A stretch of 64,000 bases of DNA. It comes from Paenibacillus rhizovicinus. Lineage in GTDB: Bacteria > Bacillota > Bacilli > Paenibacillales > Paenibacillaceae. Below are positions 27,796 to 36,496 of the stretch, piece by piece (positions within the stretch are counted from its first letter, which is position 1; every line of letters begins with the position of its first letter). The notes beneath the pieces are model-generated. The model made no database searches and was not told where the DNA came from. It saw only the letters and a list, made by a program, of their open reading frames with translations. Both the position numbers and the translations under genes were made by a program. The stretch lies in contig NZ_CP048286.1 of the NCBI RefSeq assembly GCF_010365285.1, forward strand, positions 4,807,501 to 4,871,500, written 5' to 3'.

Positions 27796-28953
27796 TCAAA
27801 ACGTGAAATGCTCCCTTGCCAACAGTGCGGCCCCTGTCGCAACGGCGTCTTCCTTTAACGCTCCCTTGGAGAAAATCGGGGAGTATTCCGGATGATAGTA
27901 TGTATTTGCAATCGCGGTTTCGATGGCAGCCGAGTAGAAACGTTCATGAGAGCTGATCAAAGCTCCGCCGAGAATAACGGTTTCGGGGTGAAACGAATTA
28001 ATGAGATTCGCTAAACCTATTCCGAGATTGCGGGCTGCTTCCAGGAATAACTCCTGTACAATCGGATTGCTCTTCGATAATTCCCTCAATAGCGAATCAT
28101 AGTTGGCTCCCCTTAAATCCACATGGGACTGCGCCTGCTTCTCTAGCGCGGGGACGGATACGAAAGCTTCTAAAGCGCCGAAATTCCCCGTATCTTGCAG
28201 ACGCGGGCCATCCCTTTGGATAATCATCTGACCAATGGAACCTTCCATGTCCACAGAACCGTGTATGATGCGGCCATGGGACATCATGGCCGAACGCAGA
28301 CTGACGCCCGCATGCACATAGAGCATATGCTGCAGCTGCTCTTGACGTAACGCCCAATGCTCCCCGATGAGTGCTGTATTGGCGCCATTATCCAGGATTG
28401 CCGGAATACCGCAGGCCTCTTCGATTAGCCGGCAAATAGGTACGTCGGACCAGCCTTGGGCACGAAAATGCAGCGGCTTCAAGATCATGTTTCTCGCGCG
28501 GTCAAGGGGACCGACCGCGCCGATGCCAATGCTTATAATTCGGTCTTGCGTCAAATCATGGTCCTTCAACAGCGCCCGGATTTGCCCCGCGGTATGCGCG
28601 ACGAACTTTTCGGGGGTCATGTCTTCGTCCATGCGCCATCTTACTAACGACTTGGCGTTCAGCTGCATATCGTATAGGCCGAGAGATGAATAGAATCGCG
28701 ATATTTCGAGTCCGATGATATAGCCGTAATGAGGGTTAATTTCATATAAGATCGGTTTTCTGCCGCCGGTAGAAGAACCCCGTCCGGATTCTTGAATGAG
28801 TCCGTCCGCAAGAAGATCATCCAGCAGTCGGTTCATTGTGCTGGTCGTTATCGTAAAGTAGGACAGAAGGTCGATCTTCGAGACAATGCCTTGATCGGCA
28901 ATGTATTGATAAATCTTTTTTTTGGTATCCAGCTTGGCATGAGGCGCGTCCAT
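27796..28953 (-). CDS. ROK-family transcriptional regulator
   Basis: A 385-residue protein of NagC/XylR type. The N-terminal winged helix-turn-helix (KKKIYQYIADQGIVSKIDLLSYFTITTSTMNRLLDDLLADGLI, about 10-54) precedes a ROK sugar-kinase-like domain with IGIGAVGPLDRARN, ILDNGANTALIGEHW and NLINSFHPETVILGGAL. The zinc-binding cysteine cluster normally found in ROK proteins is not visible, so metal binding may be lost. The target is not evident; neighbours are a chromate transporter and a small unknown gene. ATG start chosen one codon inside the longest frame. Confidence 0.88.
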   Translation of the reverse strand: MDAPHAKLDTKKKIYQYIADQGIVSKIDLLSYFTITTSTMNRLLDDLLADGLIQESGRGSSTGGRKPILYEINPHYGYIIGLEISRFYSSLGLYDMQLNAKSLVRWRMDEDMTPEKFVAHTAGQIRALLKDHDLTQDRIISIGIGAVGPLDRARNMILKPLHFRAQGWSDVPICRLIEEACGIPAILDNGANTALIGEHWALRQEQLQHMLYVHAGVSLRSAMMSHGRIIHGSVDMEGSIGQMIIQRDGPRLQDTGNFGALEAFVSVPALEKQAQSHVDLRGANYDSLLRELSKSNPIVQELFLEAARNLGIGLANLINSFHPETVILGGALISSHERFYSAAIETAIANTYYHPEYSPIFSKGALKEDAVATGAALLAREHFTF

Positions 28954-29170
28954 CAACTATCCCAACTTACCCTATTGATTTATACTTCATTGAACTATCT
29001 TAGCTGATGTGAATTAGGGATACAACTCACTCTGTCAAAATGAGTGCAAGCAAAGAGCTTGCGGCTATAAGAAAGCCTGATGGATGATAACAAAATTACT
29101 TTATTCCAAAATGAAAAAAAGAATGTATAATAAAGAAAGTCGAACTGGTTTCGTAGCAGAGGGAGGGTTC

Positions 29171-29800
29171 ATGATGGTAAAAGACAACATGCTGCTCCTA
29201 TTCCGGGTGTTCTGGGTGTTCTTCCGCATCGGTCCTTCCACATTCGGAGGCGGTTATGCCATGATACCGGTGATTGAGAAGGAAGTTATTACGAAACGGG
29301 GCTGGCTGGCGTCGTCCGAGATGGGGAATGTCATTGCGATCGCGGGATCGGCACCAGGGGGCGTTGGCATCAATGCCGCAGCATTTATTGGATATCGGTT
29401 AGGAGGCATCCCGGGCGCGGTTGCAGCCGTACTGGGCATTACGATGCCTACGTTCGTCATTGTCTGCGTGCTGAGCCTATTCTATTCGTTATTCGAGCAT
29501 CAAGTAAAAGTGGCTGCGGCGCTTAAAGGGATTCATGGGGCAGTGATAGCCTTGATTATTATGGCAGCGTATAAGATGGCGAAGGCAGCTCTGTTTGATC
29601 GCACGACGAAGCTGGTTGCGGCGGCGACTTTGCTTTTATTACTGTTTACATCCATTAATCAGGTCGTTGTTATGCTGGGCGGAGCCTGTGTCGGGATCGT
29701 CGTCGTGATGACCAAAAAGAAGCTGGGCTATCAAGCGAAAACGGAAAAGGAAGAAGCAAAGACGAATCCAGGTTTCTTGTATCCGGAGTATTATATTTAA
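29171..29800 (+). CDS. Chromate transporter subunit (short-chain CHR, first)
   Basis: A 209-residue membrane protein starting at ATG after GAGGGAGG. The short CHR domain begins FFRIGPSTFGGGYAMIPVIEKEV, with GWLASSEMGNVIAIAGSAPGGVGINAAAFIGYRLGG typical of the family, and about five to six membrane helices. Short CHR proteins act in pairs and move chromate or sulfate-like anions. The partner gene starts 21 bases downstream. The C-terminus ends in a charged tail (KTEKEEAKTNPGF). Confidence 0.9.
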   Translation: MMVKDNMLLLFRVFWVFFRIGPSTFGGGYAMIPVIEKEVITKRGWLASSEMGNVIAIAGSAPGGVGINAAAFIGYRLGGIPGAVAAVLGITMPTFVIVCVLSLFYSLFEHQVKVAAALKGIHGAVIALIIMAAYKMAKAALFDRTTKLVAAATLLLLLFTSINQVVVMLGGACVGIVVVMTKKKLGYQAKTEKEEAKTNPGFLYPEYYI

Positions 29801-29820
29801 GTTATGGAGGGGATTCGTAG

Positions 29821-30360
29821 GTGGCATCCCTGTGGGAGATGTTTATCATTTTCATGAAAATCGGAGTAGTTTCGTTTGGCGGGGGGTATTCCGTCATCTC
29901 GTTCATGGAGAGAGAAACGAGCGCCCACGGCTGGCTGGAGACAAGCCAGTTCCAGGATCTCGTCTCCGTTGCCGGTACGGCGCCAGGGCCGATTGCGACG
30001 AATGCGGCCACGTTAATCGGTTACCACGCATTCGGTCTCAGCGGCGCGATTGCGGCAACCGCAGGGATTGTCCTGCCTTCGCTGCTGATCATCGTGATTA
30101 TGGTCGCGGTGTGTTACCGATTATTCGACAACAAGATTGTGAAATCCTCGCTCTATGGACTTCGTCCGGTTATCACGGGCGTTATCGTTTATTCAGCCTT
30201 GCATTTCGGTTTTATGTCCCATAAGACTTCCTTGCTTACTTGGCAGACAGCGGCTACGTTGATTATCTGCGCGGGAGCGCTGCTTGGAACGGTTCGCTAC
30301 AAATTACATCCCGTCATGGTGGTATTGTCATCCGGGGTCGCGGGAATTATCTTGTTTTAA
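29821..30360 (+). CDS. Chromate transporter subunit (short-chain CHR, second)
   Basis: A 179-residue CHR-domain membrane protein with a GTG start after TATGGAGGGG. It shows FMKIGVVSFGGGYSVISFMERE, SVAGTAPGPIATNAATLIGY and several membrane helices, homologous to the previous gene. The two halves are needed together in known short-chain CHR systems. Real substrate (chromate, sulfate or another anion) cannot be decided from sequence. Confidence 0.9.
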   Translation: MASLWEMFIIFMKIGVVSFGGGYSVISFMERETSAHGWLETSQFQDLVSVAGTAPGPIATNAATLIGYHAFGLSGAIAATAGIVLPSLLIIVIMVAVCYRLFDNKIVKSSLYGLRPVITGVIVYSALHFGFMSHKTSLLTWQTAATLIICAGALLGTVRYKLHPVMVVLSSGVAGIILF

Positions 30361-30425
30361 ATGCGATGTGCAGGTGTTTTAATCGGGCGATTGCCCTCGT
30401 AACGCAACCTTCCTTGGATTGCCTT

Positions 30426-30629
30426 TTATAAATGCGAACCATAAAAGAACTGAAAAGCCGACTTCTCATACTGTTTATTCGCATCGGATGTAACGTTCGT
30501 TTCATCATGCGCTTGTATGATGACTGCACGATCGACTAGCTGGCCATCCTGCCAGACGTCTATGGGACGCGTGAAGATCCGCATGCGTTCGAAATCCGCA
30601 TGGGTGAGGAGCGGTCGTAATTTTGGCAT
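30426..30629 (-). CDS. Small conserved hypothetical protein, 67 aa
   Basis: Starts at ATG after a clear TTCGGAGG. The product reads MPKLRPLLTHADFERMRIFTRPIDVWQDGQLVDRAVIIQAHDE and is mostly beta-strand-like, without signal peptide or membrane segment. It diverges from the LexA-like gene; its start lies about 90 bases from the SOS palindrome, so coregulation is possible. Function unknown. Confidence 0.75.
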   Translation of the reverse strand: MPKLRPLLTHADFERMRIFTRPIDVWQDGQLVDRAVIIQAHDETNVTSDANKQYEKSAFQFFYGSHL

Positions 30630-30690
30630 AAATACCTCCGAAATGTGAGTTGAACTTAAACTTACCGACGATAGTTGGTTTGGTCAAGAC

Positions 30691-30738
30691 TTGATTTTAG
30701 ATTCGTTCCGCACTAAAATAAGAACATATGTTCTTATT
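30691..30738 (+). promoter_or_regulatory. Promoter overlapped by a perfect SOS (LexA) box palindrome
   Basis: A promoter TTGATT (30691) - 17 bases - TAAAAT (30714) overlaps a perfect 22-base palindrome at 30717-30738: AATAAGAACAT followed by its exact reverse complement. The core GAAC-ATAT-GTTC matches the Bacillus-type LexA site (GAAC-N4-GTTC). The operator covers the -10 and transcription start, so LexA or the downstream LexA-like protein would repress. Confidence 0.85.
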
Positions 30739-30752
30739 CGGAGGGATCAAGC

Positions 30753-31025
30753 ATGCGTATATCGCAAAAAAACCTTGAGATTGCCTGTTCGATACTTAAC
30801 TATACAGCAAAGAATGGAATGCCTCCAACAGTCGATGAAATCCGTAATTTCGTTGGACTGCGAAGTCACTCTTCGATATACGCGCATCTGAAGAGGTTGC
30901 AAGAAGAAGGCATTATCGACTGGGATGCCGGAGGGGCGAGGACATTGAAGGTCGTACAGACCGATTATGTCGTTCGCGAGTATGAAAGATTCGTGGAAGA
31001 AAAGAGCGATTACCTGTACAAATGA
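30753..31025 (+). CDS. LexA-like DNA-binding protein lacking the protease domain
   Basis: A 90-residue protein starting at ATG after TCGGAGGG. Residues 5-65 match the LexA N-terminal winged helix (LEIACSILNYTAKNGMPPTVDEIRNFVGLRSHSSIYAHLKRLQEEGIIDWDAGGARTLKV). The family normally continues with an S24 self-cleavage peptidase of about 120 residues; here only about 25 residues (YVVREYERFVEEKSDYLYK) follow, with no Ser-Lys dyad. It cannot be inactivated by RecA-stimulated self-cleavage. The SOS box in its promoter suggests damage induction and possibly a role in tuning the SOS response. Confidence 0.85.
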   Translation: MRISQKNLEIACSILNYTAKNGMPPTVDEIRNFVGLRSHSSIYAHLKRLQEEGIIDWDAGGARTLKVVQTDYVVREYERFVEEKSDYLYK

Positions 31026-31035
31026 CCTGGATGCA

Positions 31036-31074
31036 CAAAAACACGGATCGTCACAGCGACTTTCCGTGTTTTTG
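31036..31074. terminator. Bidirectional terminator between LexA-like gene and GH35 gene
   Basis: Stem CAAAAACACGGA with TCCGTGTTTTTG around a 15-base spacer; A-run on one side, T-run on the other serve both converging genes. Confidence 0.8.
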
Positions 31075-31117
31075 CTTTGAAGAGCGGACTGGATCGAGTT
31101 CGCTCCGGACGTAACGT

Positions 31118-32890
31118 TTAGCCGAGATCCGGATTGGCCTGCATCGTTACCGACGCTTCTTGCATGCCATGCAGCTCGAATACGACGATTTCATTGTCTC
31201 CGACCCGAAGCAGCGGAGCAGGGACGTAGAGCGTCTTTTGCGGACCGATCTCCCAATAACGGCCTAGATTAAAGCCGTTGATGAACACGACGCCTTTCGT
31301 CCAGCCTTCCATGTTCAAGAACGTATCGGCAAGCTCCGCGGCTTCGAACGTCCCGCGATAGAAGGTCGGCCCCTCGTTAGCATTCGCAGCCGCTATCGGT
31401 TGATAGACGAGTCCGGACAAGTCGTCCAGCGGCAGCGGATGGATCGTCCAATCGTAGAGGAACTGGCGCTCTAAGCGAACCCCTTCCGTAATCCCCTTCG
31501 GATCATGCATCTTCCAGCCGTAGTTGACGCGCCCTAAGTTCTCGACGAGCAAGCTCAGCGTAGTTCCGCCGCTCGGTACTTCGATCGCAATGTCATCGTC
31601 TCCGATCTGGAGCGATAACGAGTGGGAATTCCGTTCGATAACCCCTTGATAGGCTTGATCCACGTAGACCAGCGCACGGTCGCGAACTTCCTGGACCACG
31701 ACTTTGCTTCGGGGTCTAGGGCCGCTTACGCGGGTCGTATACAGGATAAACCCATAATCCTGACCGAGCTTTTCCATCGTTTCCGGATACACGCTCTCTA
31801 CCGGATTCGACAACGTATGGAGCACGTCGAACAGACGGGCTTGTTCGGTCATGCGGACGACCCCGTAACCTGTCTTCGGAAGCGGCTCGGGGAGGAGATC
31901 GGCCGGAACATCCGCATATTTAGAAATGACATCCCGGATCGCGAAATACTTGGGCGTTACTTCGCCGGATTCGCTGAGGAGCGCATTATAGTCATAGCTG
32001 GTGACGGTCGGCTCGTACTTGTCGAAGAAATTGGCGCCGTTATAGAAGCCGAAATTCGTGCCGCCTTGGAACATGTAGAAGTTAACGGAAGCGCCCGATT
32101 TCAGAATGCGGTCAAGCACGTCCGCAACGTCGTCATAGCCCCGGACATGGTGCTCCTCGCCCCAATGATCGAACCAGCCATTCCAATATTCCATGCATAC
32201 GAGCGGATTGTTCGGCTCGTACTCGCTTAATTTGCCGAACGATTCTTCGGGACGGGAACCGAAATTCGCGGTCGCCAGCGTACCCGGCAGGGATCCGCCT
32301 TGGAGCATATGGTCCTCCGGACCGTCCGACGTGAAGAGCAGTACGTCGATGCCGCGGCGAATCATCCCTTGGCGCAAATAGTCGAGGTAGTTCCTGTCAT
32401 TGCCGTAGCTGCCGTATTCGTTCTCGACCTGCATGGCGATAATGGGTCCGCCGTTCGTGATGAGAAGCGGTACCAGCAGGGGCATTAACGTGTCATAGTA
32501 GGCATCGACGAGGTCCAGGTACGGCTGGTAATTGCAGCGCAGCCGCATGCCGTCTTCCGCCAGCAGCCAGGAAGGCAGGCCGCCGAATTCCCACTCGGCG
32601 CAAATATACGGGCTCGGGCGCACGATGACATGCAGCTCCAATTCGGCCGCGATTTCGATGAACCGGACGATATCCGCCGCGCCCGTAAAGCAGAATTGGC
32701 CCTGTTTCGGCTCGTGAACGTTCCACGCCAGGTACGTTTCAACCGTGTTGAAGCCGCAGGCTTTCAGCTTCAGCAGGCGGTCTCTCCAGTACTCGGGAAC
32801 GACGCGGAAGTAGTGAATGGCACCGGATATTAGTTGAATTTCATTCCCGTTGAACAGGAATTTACGGCCTTCGATTGCAAAATGATTCAC
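31118..32890 (-). CDS. Beta-galactosidase, glycoside hydrolase family 35
   Basis: A 590-residue enzyme removing terminal beta-galactose residues. GTG start with GAGGCGGGG upstream and no signal peptide, so it is intracellular. The TIM barrel shows GAIHYFRVVPEYWRDRLLK (about 23-41), ENEYGSYG with the acid/base Glu158, and MEYWNGWFDHWG with the nucleophile Glu234. The C-terminal jelly-roll domains end in GVVFINGFNLGRYWEIGPQKTLYVPAPLL. It faces away from the kinase-transporter-GH101 cluster and could take galactose from imported core 1-type disaccharides released by the GH101 enzyme; that link is inference. Confidence 0.95.
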   Translation of the reverse strand: MNHFAIEGRKFLFNGNEIQLISGAIHYFRVVPEYWRDRLLKLKACGFNTVETYLAWNVHEPKQGQFCFTGAADIVRFIEIAAELELHVIVRPSPYICAEWEFGGLPSWLLAEDGMRLRCNYQPYLDLVDAYYDTLMPLLVPLLITNGGPIIAMQVENEYGSYGNDRNYLDYLRQGMIRRGIDVLLFTSDGPEDHMLQGGSLPGTLATANFGSRPEESFGKLSEYEPNNPLVCMEYWNGWFDHWGEEHHVRGYDDVADVLDRILKSGASVNFYMFQGGTNFGFYNGANFFDKYEPTVTSYDYNALLSESGEVTPKYFAIRDVISKYADVPADLLPEPLPKTGYGVVRMTEQARLFDVLHTLSNPVESVYPETMEKLGQDYGFILYTTRVSGPRPRSKVVVQEVRDRALVYVDQAYQGVIERNSHSLSLQIGDDDIAIEVPSGGTTLSLLVENLGRVNYGWKMHDPKGITEGVRLERQFLYDWTIHPLPLDDLSGLVYQPIAAANANEGPTFYRGTFEAAELADTFLNMEGWTKGVVFINGFNLGRYWEIGPQKTLYVPAPLLRVGDNEIVVFELHGMQEASVTMQANPDLG

Positions 32891-33047
32891 GAATGCCCCG
32901 CCTCTCTTTGGTTGGAAAAATCAATTTAATTGGTATTCTAAATCAAATAAATGACGACTTCAATCAAAATATTATTCAGACTATCCTCACGCGCAGCCAT
33001 GCTATAATGGGTCTTAAAATTCATTTCAAGGCGGGGTAGGGGATTGT

Positions 33048-34856
33048 ATGGGACGCATTTTGAAACCCTGGAAGCTATCGACTGTGCTCAGACTCGTATT
33101 GATTATTATGATTTCGCTGCCGATTGCCCTTATCAGCGCAACGATTCTTCAGGTGTACAAGCATGACCTGATCTCGCAAACGACGGACCGGACGATGCAG
33201 ACGCTGCGGGCCGTTACGTACTCCGAAGAACAAGAAATCAATAAGACGGTCAACTTCACGGCTTTGATCGGAATGGACCGCGATGTGCTGGGCACGGCGA
33301 CGAAAGTGCGCCAAGGCGACGAAGGATCCCGGCACGACTATCAGGACGAGCTTGCGAAGATTTTGGACAATTACGGGGCGTCGATGTCCGGTCACTTGCA
33401 GTCGGTCACGTTCTTTTATAAACAGGGCGGCACTTATTCGTACTTGAAAGACTTGCAGAAGGATCCGGATTCCCTGCGGCATACGCAGTGGTACAGAACG
33501 GTGCTGTCCGATCAGGACCATGTGCATTTCATCGGCAATCAAACGGATGTGCTGTACGGCGATACGGACGAAACCCGCATTGCCGCGGCCATCGCGCCGA
33601 GCTATATGCAGATGATGCATAACGTCGAAATGATCTATATCGTTTTCTCCAAGGATGCTTTCGAGAAGATACTATGGCAGGACTTATACCGCGGAGCGTT
33701 CTCGTTCCGCATTGCCAATAAGGATGGACAAGTCCTCGCGACCAGTTATAACGCTAAGAGCATTAGCACAGTAGATCCTAAGCTGCGGGACCGTATCTCC
33801 TTGTCCAAGGAAGGGCATTTCGAACAGCAGTTGAACGGCACTTCGACGTTAGTGGCCTACTCGACGGTAGGCACTGCGGACTGGAAGGTCATTTACCAAA
33901 TTCCTTTTGCGGAATTGACGGTCAGGTACGATCAAATCTTCCGTTACGTCTTATGGGGCACGATGGGGGTGGTTGTCCTTATTTCCGTCATTTCGCTGCT
34001 GCTTGTCTACGGGATTACGAAACCGCTTCATCTGCTCGTTCTGAAAATGTCGCGCGTCATGGACGGGAAACTGAATACCAAAATCGAAGCCTCCGGTTTC
34101 GAGGAGACGGTCATTCTGGGCCGCACGTTCAACCACATGATGGAGCAGATCCTGCATCTCATCAAACAGAAGGAAGACCAGGAGAGAGAGAAGAGCAAGG
34201 CGGAGTTCGCGGCGCTGCAATCGCAAATCAATCCTCACTTCTTAATCAATACCTTGAACTCGATTAAACTGATGGCCGTCATCAGCAAAGTCGATAACAT
34301 ACGCAATATGACGCAATCGCTTATGCGGCTCGTGTCGTCATCCTTTAATCGCGGGGGAAGCGAGACGAAGCTTGGGGAAGAAGTGGAAAATCTGAAGCAC
34401 TACTTGTACATTATGCAGACTCGTTACGGGAACGCGGTCGAGGTGGAGTGGGATGTCGAAGAGGCCGCGAATGCCTTGTATATTCTAAAGCTGCTGCTGC
34501 AGCCGATTCTCGAGAACTGCATCCTGCATGGTCTCGCGGCCCAGAACGTCATCGGGAAAATCAGCATCCGCATTCGAATTCAAGAAGGCGTGCTTCGCAT
34601 AGAAATCGCGGACAACGGCGTCGGCATGACCAAGGAGGGGCTTGAACGGATTCTGACCGGAGACCGCAACGGCGCCTTCAGCGGGATGGGGATCGCGAAC
34701 GTCCATCGCCGGATCCAGCTCCATTATGGCGAGGAGTACGGCATCCGAATGGAACAGAACGAGCCTTCCGGATTAAGCGTCATGCTGGCGATTCCGGCGA
34801 TTTACCACATCGTCGAGGACGGCACGGATGAATTGAACGGACCGGCGCAATCGTAA
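33048..34856 (+). CDS. YesM-type sensor histidine kinase
   Basis: A 602-residue membrane kinase. A membrane helix at about 13-35, an extracellular sensing region (about 36-295, Cache-like), a second helix (about 299-320), and a HAMP linker (YGITKPLHLLVLKMSRVMDGK) lead to a His_kinase domain with LQSQINPHFLINTLNSIK, His being the phospho-acceptor, and a HATPase domain (PILENCILHGL, IADNGVGM, GMGIANVHRRIQLHYG). Kinases of this class sense oligosaccharides and partner with YesN-type regulators. The matching regulator is at 45280, at the far end of the same cluster. Confidence 0.93.
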   Translation: MGRILKPWKLSTVLRLVLIIMISLPIALISATILQVYKHDLISQTTDRTMQTLRAVTYSEEQEINKTVNFTALIGMDRDVLGTATKVRQGDEGSRHDYQDELAKILDNYGASMSGHLQSVTFFYKQGGTYSYLKDLQKDPDSLRHTQWYRTVLSDQDHVHFIGNQTDVLYGDTDETRIAAAIAPSYMQMMHNVEMIYIVFSKDAFEKILWQDLYRGAFSFRIANKDGQVLATSYNAKSISTVDPKLRDRISLSKEGHFEQQLNGTSTLVAYSTVGTADWKVIYQIPFAELTVRYDQIFRYVLWGTMGVVVLISVISLLLVYGITKPLHLLVLKMSRVMDGKLNTKIEASGFEETVILGRTFNHMMEQILHLIKQKEDQEREKSKAEFAALQSQINPHFLINTLNSIKLMAVISKVDNIRNMTQSLMRLVSSSFNRGGSETKLGEEVENLKHYLYIMQTRYGNAVEVEWDVEEAANALYILKLLLQPILENCILHGLAAQNVIGKISIRIRIQEGVLRIEIADNGVGMTKEGLERILTGDRNGAFSGMGIANVHRRIQLHYGEEYGIRMEQNEPSGLSVMLAIPAIYHIVEDGTDELNGPAQS

Positions 34857-34909
34857 ACACGATGAAAAATGAATTCATAATACATCAATTTGGTTCAAAA
34901 TCGATCATG

Positions 34910-34936
34910 TGTAAGCCTTTTCATTTCCGGTAAGAT
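34910..34936 (+). promoter_or_regulatory. Shared promoter motif, copy 1 (solute-binding protein gene)
   Basis: TGTAAGCCTTTTCA at 34910-34923, an imperfect form of TGTAAG-NN-CTTACA, then seven bases and a -10-like TAAGAT (34931-34936). The spacing equals that of copy 2 at 43369. The motif lies where a -35 box would be, as expected for an activated promoter. Confidence 0.6.
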
Positions 34937-34989
34937 AAAAACAGCAATGAACGAGCAACAATATGCCAATTCAAATGGAGGGTCAATCG

Positions 34990-36351
34990 ATGAACAGAAA
35001 AAAATGGGGAAGTTCGCTGCTTGCGCTTGGACTGGTTACCAGTGTTCTGACCGGTTGCGGTTCAAACAGTGCAAACACGTCCAATGCGTCGAACAATACA
35101 AACAAGGCGAACACGACGAACGCGGCAAACCAAGGGGCTGCGGACAATACGGCAGCAACCGGTAATACGGACGCCGCTGCTTCCAGCGATCCGGTGAAGC
35201 TGAAGCTCGCCATTTGGGACGCGCAGGCGGATATCGATTTCTGGACAGAGAAAGCAAAAGAATATTCGGCTCAGAAGCCGAACGTTACGATCGAAGTCGA
35301 GAAGGTGCCGGATAACAGCGGGCAATATTTGAAGGTCCGTCTGGCTGCCAACGATATGCCGGATCTATTCTATCTGAAGCCGGCATCCTTCCAGGTTTAC
35401 AAGGATACGATGCTGCCGCTGGATGATCTGGAAGCAACGAAGACGAATACATTCGCTACGAAAGTCGACGGCAAGGTGCTCGGTCTTCCGCTCGTATCTT
35501 TCTCGGAATTCGTGTATTACCATCCGAGCATGTTCAAGGAAATGAACCTGGAAGTACCGAAGACGCTTCCCGAGTTTTTGTCCGTGATGGATAAAATCAA
35601 AGCGAACGGCAAGTATACGCCAATCTCCATCGGCGGCAAGGACGACTGGACCTTCTATCCGTTCATGGAATTCGGTCCGCACGTGATGTCCGGCGATCCC
35701 GATTATTTGGCCAACCTGGCAAAGACGGATGCTCCGTTCACGGCGGAAAGCACGTTCGACAAAGCCGGCAAGCTGCTGAAGGTAATCTCCGACAAGAAAT
35801 ACGCGGGTCCGGATGCGCTGTCGATCTCGTTCGACCAGTCCACGCAGCAGTTCGAATCGGGCAAAGCAGCCATGATCGCGCTCGGCCAATGGTACTATCC
35901 GAGCTACATGGATAAAGTGAAATCGGATGAAGATTTGGGCGCATTCCCGCTGCCGTTCAACGATGACGCGAGCCAGCCGATTACGGCAATGACGATGTCC
36001 GATATGAACGTAGGGATCAACAAGGACTCCAAAAACGTGGACGAAGCGAAGGCGTTCCTGGAATGGATGTTCAGCAAGGACGTTTACCAAGCATACATCA
36101 ACAAAATGCAGCAGTTCTCTACGATGGACGGCATCACGGTCGAGAATCCGTTCTTCAATAAATGGATGAAGCAGTATCCGTTCACGCCGTTCGTCTATAA
36201 CGCGACGGATGCCGGCTATGCCAAAGTCAGCGGCGCCGCGCAGTACGATACGCATAAGATCGCGCAAAGCATTTTCGCGGGCAAATCGTTGGACGGCATC
36301 GAGAAGGACTTGAATGGCAAATGGTCCAAGGCGGTAGCGGCAAATAAATAA
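34990..36351 (+). CDS. ABC sugar transporter solute-binding lipoprotein
   Basis: A 453-residue family 1 extracellular binding protein starting at ATG after TGGAGGG. The lipoprotein signal has LTGC with Cys23 as the lipidated residue. A low-complexity Asn, Thr and Ala-rich linker (24-66) tethers the binding domain, which begins VKLKLAIWDAQADIDFWTEKA. It delivers oligosaccharide to the permeases encoded at 43519 and 44401; the large GH101 gene lies between them. The substrate may be a glycan released by that enzyme. Confidence 0.93.
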   Translation: MNRKKWGSSLLALGLVTSVLTGCGSNSANTSNASNNTNKANTTNAANQGAADNTAATGNTDAAASSDPVKLKLAIWDAQADIDFWTEKAKEYSAQKPNVTIEVEKVPDNSGQYLKVRLAANDMPDLFYLKPASFQVYKDTMLPLDDLEATKTNTFATKVDGKVLGLPLVSFSEFVYYHPSMFKEMNLEVPKTLPEFLSVMDKIKANGKYTPISIGGKDDWTFYPFMEFGPHVMSGDPDYLANLAKTDAPFTAESTFDKAGKLLKVISDKKYAGPDALSISFDQSTQQFESGKAAMIALGQWYYPSYMDKVKSDEDLGAFPLPFNDDASQPITAMTMSDMNVGINKDSKNVDEAKAFLEWMFSKDVYQAYINKMQQFSTMDGITVENPFFNKWMKQYPFTPFVYNATDAGYAKVSGAAQYDTHKIAQSIFAGKSLDGIEKDLNGKWSKAVAANK

Positions 36352-36386
36352 TCGGCTGCGCGGTCCTGGTGCTTAGGCATCAAGAA

Positions 36387-36419
36387 GCAAGGAGCAAGCA
36401 GCAAGGAGCAAGCAGCAAG
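36387..36419 (+). repeat. 14-base tandem repeat
   Basis: Two perfect copies of GCAAGGAGCAAGCA (36387, 36401) plus a partial third, between the solute-binding protein stop and its terminator. Confidence 0.9.
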
Positions 36420-36431
36420 AATCAAGGAGGG

Positions 36432-36463
36432 GCGGTCATTCAGTGAATGGCCGCACTTTTTTT
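36432..36463 (+). terminator. Terminator after the solute-binding protein gene
   Basis: Stem GCGGTCATTC with GAATGGCCGC (one G-T pair), loop AGT, then a run of seven T. It lies just before the GH101 gene and could reduce read-through into it. Confidence 0.85.
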
Positions 36464-36496
36464 GAAAATAACGTTACGGATCATGGGAGGTTACTA

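Noticed and set aside
36443..36496. Longer N-terminus for the GH101 protein
   Set aside because: Those codons lie in the terminator hairpin and lack a binding site; the ATG at 36497 has GGGAGG and begins a signal peptide.
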